A stretch of 64,000 bases of DNA. It comes from Ischnura elegans (lineage: Eukaryota; Arthropoda; Insecta; Odonata; Coenagrionidae). The position numbers and the translations under genes are program-made. The notes beneath the pieces are model-generated. The model worked only from the letters and a program-made list of their open reading frames with translations. It had not been told where the DNA came from and did not search any database. Below, one piece after another: positions 11,701 through 26,700 of this stretch. Within the stretch, counting starts at the first letter, position 1. Each line of letters begins with the position of its first letter. The DNA is taken from contig NC_060246.1 of the NCBI RefSeq assembly GCF_921293095.1, positions 138,942,198 through 139,006,197 on the forward strand, written 5' to 3'.

Positions 11701-14700
11701 ATTTTCCCTAGATTATAAAAATTCCCTGGGCATTTTACGGTAGAGGACACCCTGATTAATAAATAATAATTCTTTAGAAAATGAAAGTTTTCATGTCAGG
11801 ATGAGAAAATACGTATTAGCAGAGAATATATATTTAAACTTTCAGCTTTATTAATACTGAATAATGCTATAATTTAAGAAACACAACTGTACACACCCCA
11901 AATAACTCCAACTTCTCCTTCAAATCTTCTAATTCTTTTTGAAGTTGCTGGATTTGTTTGGTCTGTAAAAAGGAAAAAATGTTTTGAATTCCTAGTATCT
12001 TAGTAATAAAGGCAAAAAGAAAATATTTTTGATCTTACAAAGAGATGTAAATTACCCTGGTATGTATTAAGAGCTTTGGGTAAATACCTAGAATATTTAC
12101 CATAGTGTTTACACTGACTATTTACCTCAGCGTGAACACAAAGTATTTAACATGGTACACAAAAGAACCTATAATTTAGTTGTTAGGACCCAAAGTTCCG
12201 AACTCGGTAAATCTTGGGTCTGAAAGAGGCTCTCTTGATGGGTTACATGTTGCAAACATTTGTCGTTGGGGAGACACATGATCACCCTCAAATATATCGC
12301 CCCACTCACTTAACACATTGACTAAACAATTGACAATGAAAATAAGTTCAACCAATTCAGGTGTGGTATAGTGTAAGTTCGATACACTAAAATGAAAGGG
12401 GGTTGCATTTTTCAACAATTATTTAATGAGTACAACCCCTTTCGGCTCTCAGAGCCATCATCTGGTACAAGACGATTCAAATATATTCACTATGATGTTT
12501 TTCCAACATTTTATATACTAATCTCGGGATAACCTGCGATAGGTCCAATCAACAAGTATCCCATCCCTTTCTCCACTCACCCTTGACACCTTCCCCTCCC
12601 CATGCTATCATTGTAGCTAAGAGTGATCCCTTTCCGCTTCAAAAGAACTTCATTTTGAGGACACCACAGTTCTAATGCAGCATACAAATAAATTATGCAG
12701 CGAAAACTGTTGCCTTGGCCTATGGAAGAGAAGTGCATCTCCGAAGTTTGCACACCTTTCCAGCCCCTTCAAGTGGCCACTTCAGAGACTGTAGGCTCTT
12801 TGCCTGCGTTCGTGGATCAAAAAATATCGCGAACAATACAATACTATTTTAGTCAAAATGAACAAAATTTTTGATCTGTAGGGAAGTAACTCGGCAAAAT
12901 CTATAGGAAATAGCCATATAAATGATAAATTTTTCGATTTTTGACCCTTCCCCTTAAATGGCATTTGAGCGAGGGTCAGGGGTTCACCAAGAGGTCTAAA
13001 ATTTTTAGGCCTTATTTTTGATCAGTCCCACAACTTTTTCTCATTGGACCGCATGAATTTGAAAAACGATTTTTCCTATCCGCCCTACCATGCATCTCCA
13101 AACCTCCACCCTTTAAATTCTTTCCTTAAGATATTCCCCTTAGTTACCCCTACGATGGGGATCGCAGTAGTTGGTGCCATCAGCATGGGACTTGATGTGA
13201 TTCGGTAAGCATGTTAGAATGGCCAATTTTATTTCAGAGGGCATGGTTGAGCATGGCAATGTTGGCATGGTTTCACTCAGGGTTTAATTTGTAGAAAAAA
13301 TCGAGACCCAACTTGAAGGAGGGAGATTGCACATGTGGAAAGAGGTGCTAGTAGTGAATTAGCGTTCTGGAATACATGATTGTATGATAATTATTTTTTC
13401 TTTTTCTCGTTTTCCATGTATCTTGTGTCTGCCCTGCAATGATAATCTTTTGTATGGGCATTAATTTGGTGAAAGAACCTTAAATAGTAAGTGCGAACAA
13501 GATGCATTCCGGGACCTTGCTCGAAAGTTGAAAAACGTAAGCAAGGTAACGAGAAGTTATCCTGCATAATGCAACACTGCATTACAATTTTGCATTAACT
13601 CACAATGGTGTCCAACTAATCTTGCTGTCCGTGCGACGCAGATGAAGCCGATTAAAGTTCTCTGCCCACGGGAAGGAAAAACGTGCTAAACACTGAACAT
13701 TCCTGACTTCAAAGTGGTTTAGTTCAGAGTGAGCTCAAAAAGCAAGATTTCAAGTTCCTCGACACCATACAGCATTGCATTGGCCAACATCAAAATTGCC
13801 AAATTTGACATTTTGGTCACTCTTCAATTTTTAAATGTTCATACCTCTTAAAGTTCGTAATTCAAATGTTGGAAAGTAGAGGCTAACTGTATTGTTTCAT
13901 TGGGTCATCTGCTGAGTAATATTAGTCCCAATGTCACACACCAGGGAAAGCTTTAAGGAGTAAGGAACCCATAGTTTACAACAAAGGTGAGTTGGAGGGT
14001 GAGACCTGATGGATTGGAAAAACGTGTCCAGTGATGTGCCCTCGGTCATAACATTCCTAAGAGGAGTACAACAATATGTATAATGGAGAGACAGAGAGAT
14101 CAGGATACAACACACTCAAACAGAGAAAAACTCAAGTTCTCTAATTTTCAGGCCAAAGTCAAACTTATCTTACTGACAACCCTGATAGTGCTTAGCCATA
14201 AAGACAGGACCATTGTAGGCTTAATTTTTAGGGAAGGATAGTTTTTCTTTGTGTGTTGAATCCTGCTTTCTCGGTCTCAGAATTACATACAGTGGAACCT
14301 CGTTAAAGCGAGTACGGGCTATAGCGACACCCCCGCTATTACGAGAGATAGCCGATGCACCGTCAATTGACCCTATAATAAGCGTGTTAAAAATTCGTTT
14401 TTACGAGACCCTTTCGGTGTTGGCTCTCGCCATAGCGAGGGTTTCACCGCCGGAAACTTTCATCAAGACTCCTTAACCTCTGTAATTGCTAGCGATCTGT
14501 TAGAAATGAAGTTAATGGAGTGCTCAGTCTCAAATTTATGTGGTAAACTGTCGTTCGATAAATATAATGATGACAAAACAATGCTTTGCATGATTTTTAT
14601 TCAGTGCGGCGCTTATAAATTGTTTGAATAGTTAGTCGTTATTTGAGTAAGGAAATTTAGTGATGCAAAAAACATGGCCTTTCGTCTGGATTTATGCTTA

Positions 14701-17700
14701 CGTTTATCGGATAGATGTTTATCTGTCGCCGCACCACTCCTGTTCCTGTATATCTGTTCGCAACATGTATATTGGCTATTATTTGCTCCACCTCCGGTAA
14801 AGCGACAATTCGCTATAGCGAGTGTTTATTAGTGCACCGTGGGGTGTCGTTATATCGAGGTTGCACTGTATATTGCTGAATGGCTGCCATCCACTGTTGA
14901 ACTATACAGTGCGTGTATGTATTTTTGAATGTGGACCTATCCAGGTCATGGATCCATACCACCACAACTCTTACTTACAGTGTTTTCCTTGTCAGTTTTT
15001 GAATATTTAAGTCGAGTTTCCAGCCCACGTATTTGTGACTCCACTGTGTTTAACTCAGACTCCTTCCTAGATTTCTTCACAGATTCCCGTAACTCCTCCC
15101 CCAGTCTCTCCTGTAAGACAGAAATGCACATTTTTCATGTCTAAAGAAAAATTTTCTAAAACACAAATTACATGTTGTTCAATTGGACATACCTTCTTTT
15201 GTTTCAGTTGAGATAGATGTTTTTCATCCCATCGCTTTGCTTTCCTTGCCAGATCTAAACTTCCACCAGAAATAATCCCAGATTTTTGATAGAAAGTACC
15301 ATCTAAAGCTACTGCCTGCAGAATAAAAAAATTGTAACAGTGAAATCTAATGACTAAACTCCGTGAAACATAGTACAACAATGACAGTTAACAAATCTTC
15401 ACAAATAATGACTTCATTGCTTGAAATATTTCCACTAGTACTCTTCAGCCACAACAGTTATGGAGATTAACTATGGGGACCATTAATATGAACAGAGATA
15501 CAATAGAAGGATAATGAATAAATATGTAATGCTTATAGGAGGTATTTTTAAATTCAGAACCTAAATACAAGTTCAACAGTGGGTATATCCATTGTGCATG
15601 CTAATCAGAGGGAATATTTTTTTTCTCGAACTTATACAACTTTGGTGAGTGAGAAGTGCATCAACAGATTTGGTTGAAAATATGCCTGACTTTGGATTCT
15701 CCCTTGGATTTTTTTCTTCTTTTTTAATCATTTTCAGTCCATCTATAACGTTCTCACTTGCTTCTTCAGCCTGATGATAAAGACGAATAAAAATAAACTA
15801 ATAAAATTCAAAAGAAACCCTACTTTATTAAACCCAAACTGAAAATACTCGCTCACTCAATTTTTTGTCCTGAAGAGAAGGCAACTTACACACTCATTTC
15901 TAATTAGTGTAGCACCATGTAAGCAGATGAATTTGAATTGCTAGTAGGGAGACAAAATATCCAGAGAAGAGAACCCATCATTCATAAGTGACTCTGACAA
16001 GTGAGATTTATAGAAGGACTCGAATAATGTACCCTCATATCAAGTTGTTTTTGGGAAAAAATGCTGCATTAACTTCCAAGCTCAGATGCAAGGATATCAA
16101 GTTTTGCTGAGATGCAAAGTCTCCGGCATATTTTGCCACCTATGTATTTCCTTCCTAAAATACTTTCATCATCTCAGAAATGTCGTGCTTGGTCTCATTT
16201 TTTAAAAATTATGTGAACATTACTAATACAGCAGACTCCCGATTATCCGGCTACGGTTTATCCGGGTTGCAGAATATCTGTGCATGTTTTTCACTCTCGC
16301 TCAATTTTTTCTGCGATTTTTATTAAAAAAATAAAATCTGACGCTTAATAATCGAAATTACGGCTTTAATGCTAGGATACACCTGGCTTATTATTTCCGT
16401 TAGAATCCCCTTCGTAAAATGGAAGCGATCGCGTGCTAGCTGCATTCACGGGTGTATCGTGTTTCTGTTTTCCAAGCTTTACAGTGCATGACCATGCTCC
16501 GAGATCACAAATACAAGTCCTGCAGCAGTTGCAACCCAGGCAGCATGTACGAGACACAACTACGTGGCGTGGTGCCTGACAGTGTAGTTTCCGTCGTCAA
16601 GCAGTGGTTTTTTAACCATTTGTGCAAACAACTTTTCTGTATCCATGATCACGCAGCAACAAATGTGTGGTTTTCGAAACCAAGTCTTACATGGAGCATT
16701 GATATTAAGAGTACAACCATGTTATCGCCGCTTAAAAGATCGCGAACTGGCGAAGAAAGCTCTCATTGAGTCCGGGAAGCACTCTAAAATAACAGAATAA
16801 TAATCGGGAGTGTATTGTATATCAATCCAATAAAGGTATAATACCAATTGCTGAAAGTAATTGTAAGACACCTTTTGGGCTAATAGATGACTCCTGCAGC
16901 AGTAGACCTCCAGAAATTAGGAACTTTGCAGGGAAGCAGGTAAGCTAAAAATAGACAGATGGCGAGGAAGGGGGAAGTGTGAAACCAGGGACCTGGAGCG
17001 GTCCTCCGCTCCACTATGCTCCGGCTCCATTGTCGGAGCGGAGCAGTTCAATTACCGCTGCTCCGCTCCAGAATGGAACCTAGGTGCTCCCCTCCAGAGC
17101 GGAGTATTTCTTACGAGAACTCCACTCCGGATCAGTACTCTGACGCCTAATACCCTGCTCCTAAGTGGGCAGTCAACGTGGGCTCGCTTCTACAGCTGTG
17201 GGACGTATCGAATATTCCCCATCGCTATTTCTATGCTGCAATTCTAACCCATAATCAATGCTATTTGTGGTATTAGCTCAAGCCAATACTTACAGCATAC
17301 AAATGGTAGTATGCAAAAAATTCTTTTCATACGCGGATTTACAATTTGTGTTCTATTTAATTACGTTAAGTTAAATTTTTTAAGTGTATGTAGACAATCA
17401 TTAGCAAACTTCTTGAATGTCATTATTTTACTCTGTAAAACACAATTTTTGTCAAAGTATGGTTTGAGATTACTGATTTTAACTGTGCATCATGAAATAT
17501 ACGACTACTATCAGCGCAAAAAAGGTAGAACGCTGAACTCTAAGCATTTGCATGAAATTCTTCCGAAGCTCCGTAAGGCTGTGTAATATATTACATATTT
17601 TACTCATTCTTTATTCGACTACAACAATAAATCATTAAACATTGTTTAAAAGTAAACTTTTAGCTTCTATGGTCGAGAGAGTGGAGAAGAACACGCGAAA

Positions 17701-20700
17701 AACTGTCAAAATGGCAAAGCGGTCATCCTCTTCATCTCGTTACGGGAAAAATATTTGAATGGTGAACTTCATTGTTTTTTTATAGAGAGAACAACATCTT
17801 CACATCACATGTGAGCATTTCCACGTGTCTCAGACAGACCGTTACACCTGGTTTTTGTTTTTTGACTTAATAAAAACAAATTGAGAACTTTATGGACGTT
17901 TTCTCCCAAAGTAAGTGGGTGAAAGAATACAACTATGTGACCCCAGCAGAACTAAAGATTTTATACTTCAAAGTTGTCTTTTCCGACTGAAATAAATGAA
18001 AATCTGTTTTGTGACACTGTCACATTTCTTAGGATTATTCTGAAATACTGCAAGATTTAGAAAAACCACGAATTACGGAAAATAGTTTTAGGTATTGCCT
18101 AAACATGAACAAAATCATGACTATGCGTAACTAATACTTTCCTCTCTTTGGTCATAAAAATGGAGTATTACTGACTGACGGAAATTGTCACTGACTGGCA
18201 CAGGTGTTTTTATGCTAGTAAAATTTTATTTTCCATGGGATCAATATTAAAAAATATAAATGTATTACACACAAAATTCAAAGTAATGAAACATAAACAC
18301 CTGTTATCCATTAGCAGTAATTTTACTTCTATTTCAAGCCGAAGGCTCACTTAAAGTGGTGAGTACCCCTAATACTGTGATCTACAGTCAGAGTAGGCAC
18401 TTTAATTATATTTCTACCTACTACGACCACATGGTGAACAGAGAGAGTCCTCCGTATGGGTTTAATGCTGTGCCACTGTTGGTCCAGCATATTGTTAGGA
18501 ACCAGAAATTTCGTAAACAGGAATCTCTGCAAATTTTATGCCCTTGCTGTTTTTAATATACATTTGCACAAGGCTAGTGGCACACGATACAGCATTACCC
18601 AATTTATAAGCTACCCAGGGTTTAGCTTTGGCTATGCCCCCAACTGTGTCAGCAGCACCCTTGCTATGATATGATTTAAAAAAATTCTATTGCATGGAAA
18701 TTCCGAATATTTCGGACTTATAGGTTACGGTAAATAGAGGATATTTAATTTTAAATAGGCCTTAAGAGTCATCTGAGTAAATCATTAACAATTCCATGCT
18801 GTGTTTTGCCAGCATTGGCTCGTAGTAGATATTTTAATGCAGAGTCAATATTGTTTTTGATTGATTTTATAACATGCCAGAGCATAAGATATTTTTCGAG
18901 GGATCCTTTTTGTACCATAATACATCTGTTATTATTAAAACTTTTTTATGACTCCAGTGAGCTCTGTGAATCTCATTCTGGTGCTGACACTCATCTCTGC
19001 TCCCATCTTTGCCATCTTGACCAATCCTGACGTATGCTACGTGTTACGATCGCAGATATAAACAATCATTCCACTCCTATGTCCCGTTTTCACAACAAAC
19101 GTATTGATGCGATGTTCTAACCCTACGTGCCTTCCAACGATAATGAAGGCAGAGTCAACAATCAACAATCAAAATACAATGCTCCACGGTGTAAACAAAA
19201 AATTAAGCAAGGAGAATAATACTGATATAACATTGCTTTCAGCATTTAGGGTGCCAATCGGGAGCAGTGAAGCACACACTCCGAAATTTCAAACTTGAGA
19301 GAACTTAAGCGTTACTAAAAGTTAAAATGTCAGTCAGTGACAGTGCTTAGGACCAAAAACTGTGGAATGCTTTTATGTTTCATCATTGGGTTGGACTTGA
19401 TTTGGATATGAAACGATTTATCTCCCGCATCCCTCGATTTCTGTCAGCGAAACAAAATGTATGTCAATCGTCAATGACTGACACCAAAAAGACACACTGC
19501 CGCGTTACATTTATTTGTGTGAACATGCGACATCTAAGTATCGATTAAATGGATAGGTAAGGAACAGTCATGATAGAGGAGGATGGTTAACTGAAAAGTT
19601 TCATAGAAAAAACGTATATTAGCAGCGAAATCTGCAGTAACAGAATGGCTCTGTAAACAAAATCATTTGCACATATTAAACGAAAGATCACTTCCTCGGC
19701 ATTTTCGTAAAAGTGGTTGGAGTATAGGGAGAAACAAGTACGGAATATTAAAATTTGAAATATTTACTCCGTATTAGGTCTTTGAAAGGTCCATTAATCT
19801 CAAATTGAATTCTTGAACACTAGTGTGTATGACAGTTATGTAGAAAAGCTCACATAGCTTTTTAAAATTAACCCATTTATCTTACCCATTCTTTGATTTT
19901 TTAATGGCTGAAAGGTAGATTTCAATTATTTTTCTCAATACTCCGTCTTCAAGTGAAACATCCTTTTGTAAGTTTCCGTATTTCCCTCTATAAAGAATAA
20001 ATGTTACGGGCTGGAAAAAATCCACATTATACACGTCTTTGAAAGATGAAATTCGTATTTGGCGAATTGCCGTGAAGAAATTTTAAATGTTGAAAGGCAT
20101 GAAATACGTTTAAATGTATATTTTAAAATTGAAACACAGCGGACAGTAGTGCATAATTTAATTTTTAACCTAAAAATTACATCTTTGCTATCATCTTTGA
20201 AATGGTTTATGAATCGGTACACTTTTAGAGGGATATTATCATGCTAAGAATACAATATTTCTTTATATTGCGTCATATTCCAAATATGAAAATAAAAACA
20301 CGAGGTGAATAGTAATTAAATTTCGCATTACAATTACATGTCAGCTCCATATATTTATATGCGATTAATTATGGGAAATGCCTATTGGAAAATACGCTCT
20401 TTCAAGTAGCAGTAGAATTGCTGGAACAAAGTTAACCTCATAGAAAAACCAGAGCGGAGCAGCATTATAGCAATTTATTCCGCTCCAAGGAGCTCCAACA
20501 TGCCGCTCCACCCAAGTGCTCTGCTCCATCATAGCTCCGCTCTGGCCGGAGTGGAGTACCATGGAGCAACAATGAAAATTTGCTCCACTCCACTGCTGCT
20601 CCAGGTCCCAGAGTGAAACACATTATTTTATTATCTAGAAACTTGATATTTTCCCTTGAAGCTAATGATTTATGGTCTTTGTAACATGAACCCTGCACGA

Positions 20701-23700
20701 GCCATGATCTGGGTTGGCTGAGGCCTTTTGGTTGGTTTCAAAGAGGAGGAAAGCATTAGGGGTTAGATGGCTGATGGGATTAATATGGCTGATTAATATA
20801 GAGATGGGATGGCAGATTAATATCCTACAACATTGAGCTACTCCCTATCCACAAACTGGATAAACCGCATCCGGATAATCGGGAGTCTATTGTAATAACA
20901 TAATCAGATAAAAGTAATGCCAACACAGGGCACTTCAATCCATGTAGTTTATAAATACCACAACAAGTAAGCACTTAGGCCCTGAATCACTAAATTAAGA
21001 ACTACGATCCAGATCAGAAATAATGAATAAAAGCAACTGTTGTTGAAGAGTAAATACCAATATTCTCAAGGATTACGTTTCCTACCCCAGATTCACACTC
21101 CTTCATTCTGCCACACATGACAAAAAATATAGACATTGCTCATGGGATTAAAATTTTAAGAGTTAATCATAACAAACTTTCAATAAAGACCAATTACAAA
21201 ATAACTTACATCATAACGATGGGATGATTCATACTCATATGCTACTTTCATAGCATCCTCAGGTGTCTCACAAACAAGGGCATTATTTGTAGCAAAGAGA
21301 ACAGCCCTCTTAATGTCAGGAGGGTCATACTGAAGGACATCATAGAGGAGTTTTACATTTTTTGGTTCTTTAATATTCCTGTGTTGAAGATAATCGCATT
21401 AATCAGATTAAAGACATAACTACAAACAAAATAATAATTAGTTCATCATTTACAGTCAACCTTCACATAAATTACAGTAGTTCAAATTTCATAATTCCAT
21501 GCACCTTTCTGCTGGATTATATAGAAGATCTGAGCTTCAAGACGCCATTCTAAAAATTTTCTGTAATTAAGGCACAGCGATCACTGAGACAAACAGATCT
21601 CAGACAGTTATGTGAAATTTTCCTAAAGTTATATCTTCAGAGGGACCTTGCCAATCTTTTCAAACTCAACATGCAGAACTTTTTTTTTTTAGGAACTAAT
21701 GACATAGGAATCAAGAGAACCAAATTAAGAGAATCACTATCATGATCAGAACCAGCAAAATAATTGTGAAAGACCCTTAAAAAAGACAACAAATTAAACA
21801 CTTCCAGCACGTTAAATTCATATCTTATGAATACTACTGCACAAAACTTGTGAATGGGCAAATGCTACCAAAAATCTAAATATCCTCAAAATAGTTCAGT
21901 TGTATCAATTACCTACCATTCATTATGCCATACACACAAATTAAACCACTTTACTTTCCCACCACACTAACAACACACTATTGTGAGAGCTGTCAACCAG
22001 GCCGCAAAATTCCATGAATAAAAGGTCATCAGCACCAGGGGCGCAGCTATGAATTAAGGCTAGGGGGGTTTTAGGTGCAACTAATACTTTGGGGTGAGGG
22101 GTTATTGCATACCCGCCAGAGTAAGTGGTAGTTGCGGGGGCACTCCCCCAGAAAAGTTTAAGATTAATGGTTCAAAATGACTAGTTTTACCGCTTAATGA
22201 GAGATATTTGATTAATCCTAACACTATTCTATAAGTAATACTAACACATTAAGTAAAATGGATTAAAATTTAAAATTTCTCTGAGCTCTGGGGGGGGGGG
22301 GGGTTTATCCTAAACCCCCCCCCTCGCTGCACCACTGATCAGCACATCAATTAAGCATAATTTTAAGTAACCTTAACTATATCAATGTATCAGGGAAAAA
22401 ATACCTGAGGCGTTCCTTCAATGGCTTTGCCTGAATGTAGTCCAGAGGCAGGAATGTCTCTGGTTCTAACATCTGTTCCTTGAGATATTGAATGCATTGT
22501 CGAGCTGTCTTTTCGGCATCTACAACAATGGCTTCCATGTACTTTCCCAGAACTTTAGTAATGGCCACATTGTAACGCTTATGTATGGGCTGACACATAT
22601 TTATCATTCGATCATACTGAAATTAATCAATTCAGATTTTTATTAAATTGTACAAGACATGAGTAAATCAGGAATACTTAGAACAGTTTAACATTTAGAA
22701 AAAAAAACTAGCTCAATTCATGGACAAACAATGGATGTGTTTACTCTTATTTCAGAGCTATCTCAGCTGACTGATCCACTTAGACAGCTTGTCAATTCAA
22801 CAAGTCCTGTTTGTAAAATAGCAACCGCTCTTTCTTAATACAACACACAAACAAGGTAGGTATTGTTCCATATTTATCACAAATTTCTGACATTTACTGA
22901 ATTTTTATAAAAATGAAAAAAAGCAGTGGATATTTCAAAAACAAAAGTTCATCTGATTGAAATCAAGATCAAGATAAATGGTGTTCAGTGCTTGGAATAA
23001 CATCATTAATCATACTCACAACACCAGGAAATAACCGCTTGAAGTTTTCAACAATCTCCTGTTTTTTCTTCCTCCGTGAATCTTCATGCTTGTCCACACG
23101 AGCATCACCTAACTGTTCAACCACACTTTCCAGATCACGCTGGAGCTCCTGTACTCTCTCCTTTGAGGAGCCTACATCTGATTCAAGTTCACGTCTGAGA
23201 CGCCTCTGCTCTTCTAAGGCAGCTTCGCTTGTCCTGAAAAGTAAAAAAATCACAATTGAATGGTCATTTTTCAAAATAGTGGATGCATCAATAAGAAAAT
23301 CAAAAAGTTTTCCATGCCTTGTTAAATGGTTTTAAACAGCAACACTCTCACAAAATATTAACTGAAGTTTCCACTGCAGCACACACTTTTGTTCTAGGAG
23401 TACCTCATGTGGCACAGCAAAGAAATACTAGCCAACAATGTCCCTATTGTACACAATAGCTGTCATTATGGAAAAAAGAGCAGAAACTTTTGTTTGTTTC
23501 CCTTGGAAAAAGGCCTAACTAGAGAATTCATAGATAAACAACTAGCGAGAATGCAGATGACCTAGTTATTGTAGAAACATCATGGTGATGCTCCTCAGAT
23601 TTTAAGTCTACAGCAATTTATCTTCACTCTTTTGAGGTAACGAAAAAAAAATCTAAAGCTTATTTGAATCACAGAATTGAGATGCTGCAGCTTAGATCTG

Positions 23701-26700
23701 AGGATGTATGAGCAGGGAAGGGAATTTAACCCATTAGCCTTCATGGGGTGTGGACTGACTATGACACACATTACATCATCAGACCATGTCAATTTATATA
23801 CGTACTTCCCTTTTTATCATGAAGACTTTGTAGAAGCTCATGATGCATGGTGCTATAATGTCCACATAAAAAAAATTAAATACACCTGTACAGGATGAAT
23901 AGCCTATCTAGTTAATAGAATATGAATTAATATGACTAGCCTTTCTAGCTCACAGGGCCTCACATTTGGAGATTCATATAAACAAACTTTGTAAGGTTTC
24001 TTATCAGAAATATTGAAAATAGTAATATTTTTTATGAAATAGTCATCAAATGCTAAGTAGTTTTACATGATATTAATGCTATAGTGCTTCAACTTAATTT
24101 ACTAATATCTAGAGATGGGTCGGTTCCGGTACCCGGTTCTAGGTACTGCCGATTCTTGGCCTATGGAACCAGTATTGAGAACCAATCACATGAAGTCAGT
24201 ACAATGAAAATTGGCTCAGGACGGTGGCTAGAATTAGCATTTGGTGCCCAAAGCCGAAATAGTTTGCAGCATGTTCAAGGCCATGGCCGGTGTCTTGCAT
24301 GAGATTCTTTCAGTATCATTCATACTTAAAATACTGTATTGTAAGAGAGAATTATCGGCAATTCTTAAAAACTCTTTTATAGGTTCATTCTACTTTTCAT
24401 TGTTGCAATATAATGATGTCATCAGATGGCAATGAAGGCCACAACACACCTGAGCAGCTGTGGTGCGCAGCTAAATGATAATGTAGCATTCGGTGCATCA
24501 ACATGCACCAGTGTGACCTTACTGGCAGCACCGTGACCAGTGCAGCAGTTGGCTGCCGTGGTGGTGGCCCAACACCGCAGTTTACGGCAAGTGACACCTA
24601 CTAAGTTTCAACTTTCTAATGGGTAGCTTTGACAAAACTAGGCTATGCAAACACAAAACAGTCGAAATTTTTTTTTATTAATGTTGGCAAGAGTTTGTCT
24701 TTGCTTCTGCATTCATGGCGCGTTTTTCTTTGGAATCATCAGATGACAATTACCTCATAAAATTTTGAAAATATTTCGACCCATTGTAGCTCTAAAAATT
24801 GGTTGTCCTTATAACTACTCCGACAGTAATTTATGATCGTAATCATTTGATTTGCCTTGACCGGCAGTGAAAAAAAGATTAAAAACACATATATTACTTT
24901 TTGATCGCCTGGATTATTCTTCTTTATCTTTTGAGAGTTGCTCGCTATCATGCGCATTTAAGGAGGAACCTGCGCTTCGAAATACTGCTTTCATTAGTTA
25001 GATAAACTCGATAACAACGAGTTAAAATTGCTCAATTAGTCATTCATAAAAATTAAAAGTAATGCTAAATCAATCAAAATAGCTGTACAATGCATGAATT
25101 TTACTTAAAATGGAATAAGCTAGTGATATGAAGAATGGCTGTTATATTGACTCTTAGGTATCGGAAGAATTTAAGTACTTTCTCTGGAAATAGAGTGAAG
25201 CTTTATAACTACATCATTTGTGATGAATAAAATGAACTTAACTAATGAGACCTTTTGCTCTGTTAATTTCAACCTAATTTGGAAAAATGGTTTATTTATA
25301 ATTGCTGACCACCAACTTGACAACGCTGCCAACATATCTTAGTTTCACAGCGGTTGAGCACCTTTGTTTGTTTACGTTACCTCGTAGACTTACGTTGCAT
25401 TGTGACAATATTACTCGTTTTATTATCCCTTTTACTTAGCCTTAAGTTATTAAATATACCTTTGGGCTGAAGTGATGGCGTCATTATGCCGATTTAAAGG
25501 CAAATTTGTGTCTGAAGGTAAAGGTAAGAGCTTGGATTATTTGAGGAAACGAAATGTGACCGAAAGTGAATCCATCAATTCCATCGAAGCGATTTCAACG
25601 AGTGCATCTGTTGAAGGATACCCAATCGTTTACGTGCGTTTTTAATTTATTAAGAAATTTTTGCAATATTTTCCAACATAAAGTGTCCATCATTGTTTAA
25701 ATAATCAATGTTTATGTCTTGATTTATGAAGATTAAAGTCCCTGTCGAATGACTGACACAAAGCTCTTTAATGTTTATTTCTTTGTAGATTTTCCATTCA
25801 ATAGCCTCATCCATACTATTAATAAGGAGTTGATTAGTGAAAATTAGAAACTAATGTGTCAGTTATAACCCAAATGTAATTCGAATCATTAGTATCCGGA
25901 TAATTAAATAATACTTGTTCCTAGTGCCGAAGTTTCAGTAAATTTGGAAGGCTGGCATTGCAACTTCTACGGACTCACTTATGTCAGCTGCCATCGATTG
26001 TTCAGGAATGCATCCTAATTTTTATCCTCCTGCAATAACTTCATGAATAGGTATTTACTGTTGTTTTTCCAAATTATGCTGATTGGACCTTTGGAAAACG
26101 TATCAAAGTAAATTGTTTGGCCAGTGAAAAAGGAAGTACTCTTGTCTATTTTATTTTATACTTTCGAAGAATTACATGGGTGAATATTCGATTAATTAGT
26201 ACGTTCGCGAAGTTGTATTTCCAAATACTACATAGTCGGTACCCAATAACAATATGCTTGTCTCGTGGTACATTCATTTACCTGTACACCTTATTCTAGA
26301 CATTTAATATCAATTAAACTGATGATTAAATACACAATGCGCTAGATTTTCTACTTAACGCTTAGAACTACTATTTAAATAAGTATTTTCTACAAGTTGA
26401 AAACGATGCATATTTTTCGAAATAAACGTAAAAAAATTTGAAGTAGTATTCAGAAGAACAGATAAACTATCGCAAGTCTCATTATTTTCTATCATTTTCG
26501 CTTTTGAAGCGATACGCCGACAATTTCAAGGGATGTATTGAATTCCGGTCATGATTATTCGCATGTTTAATAAAATGTAGTCGCATATAGGAATTACTTT
26601 AACAACCAGCACTGATAAATTTCATACTTCGGTGTATAGCACGTTTCGAGATGAACTGAATATTCGTTTAATGAATACGTATAAAAATGACTCCGAAAAA

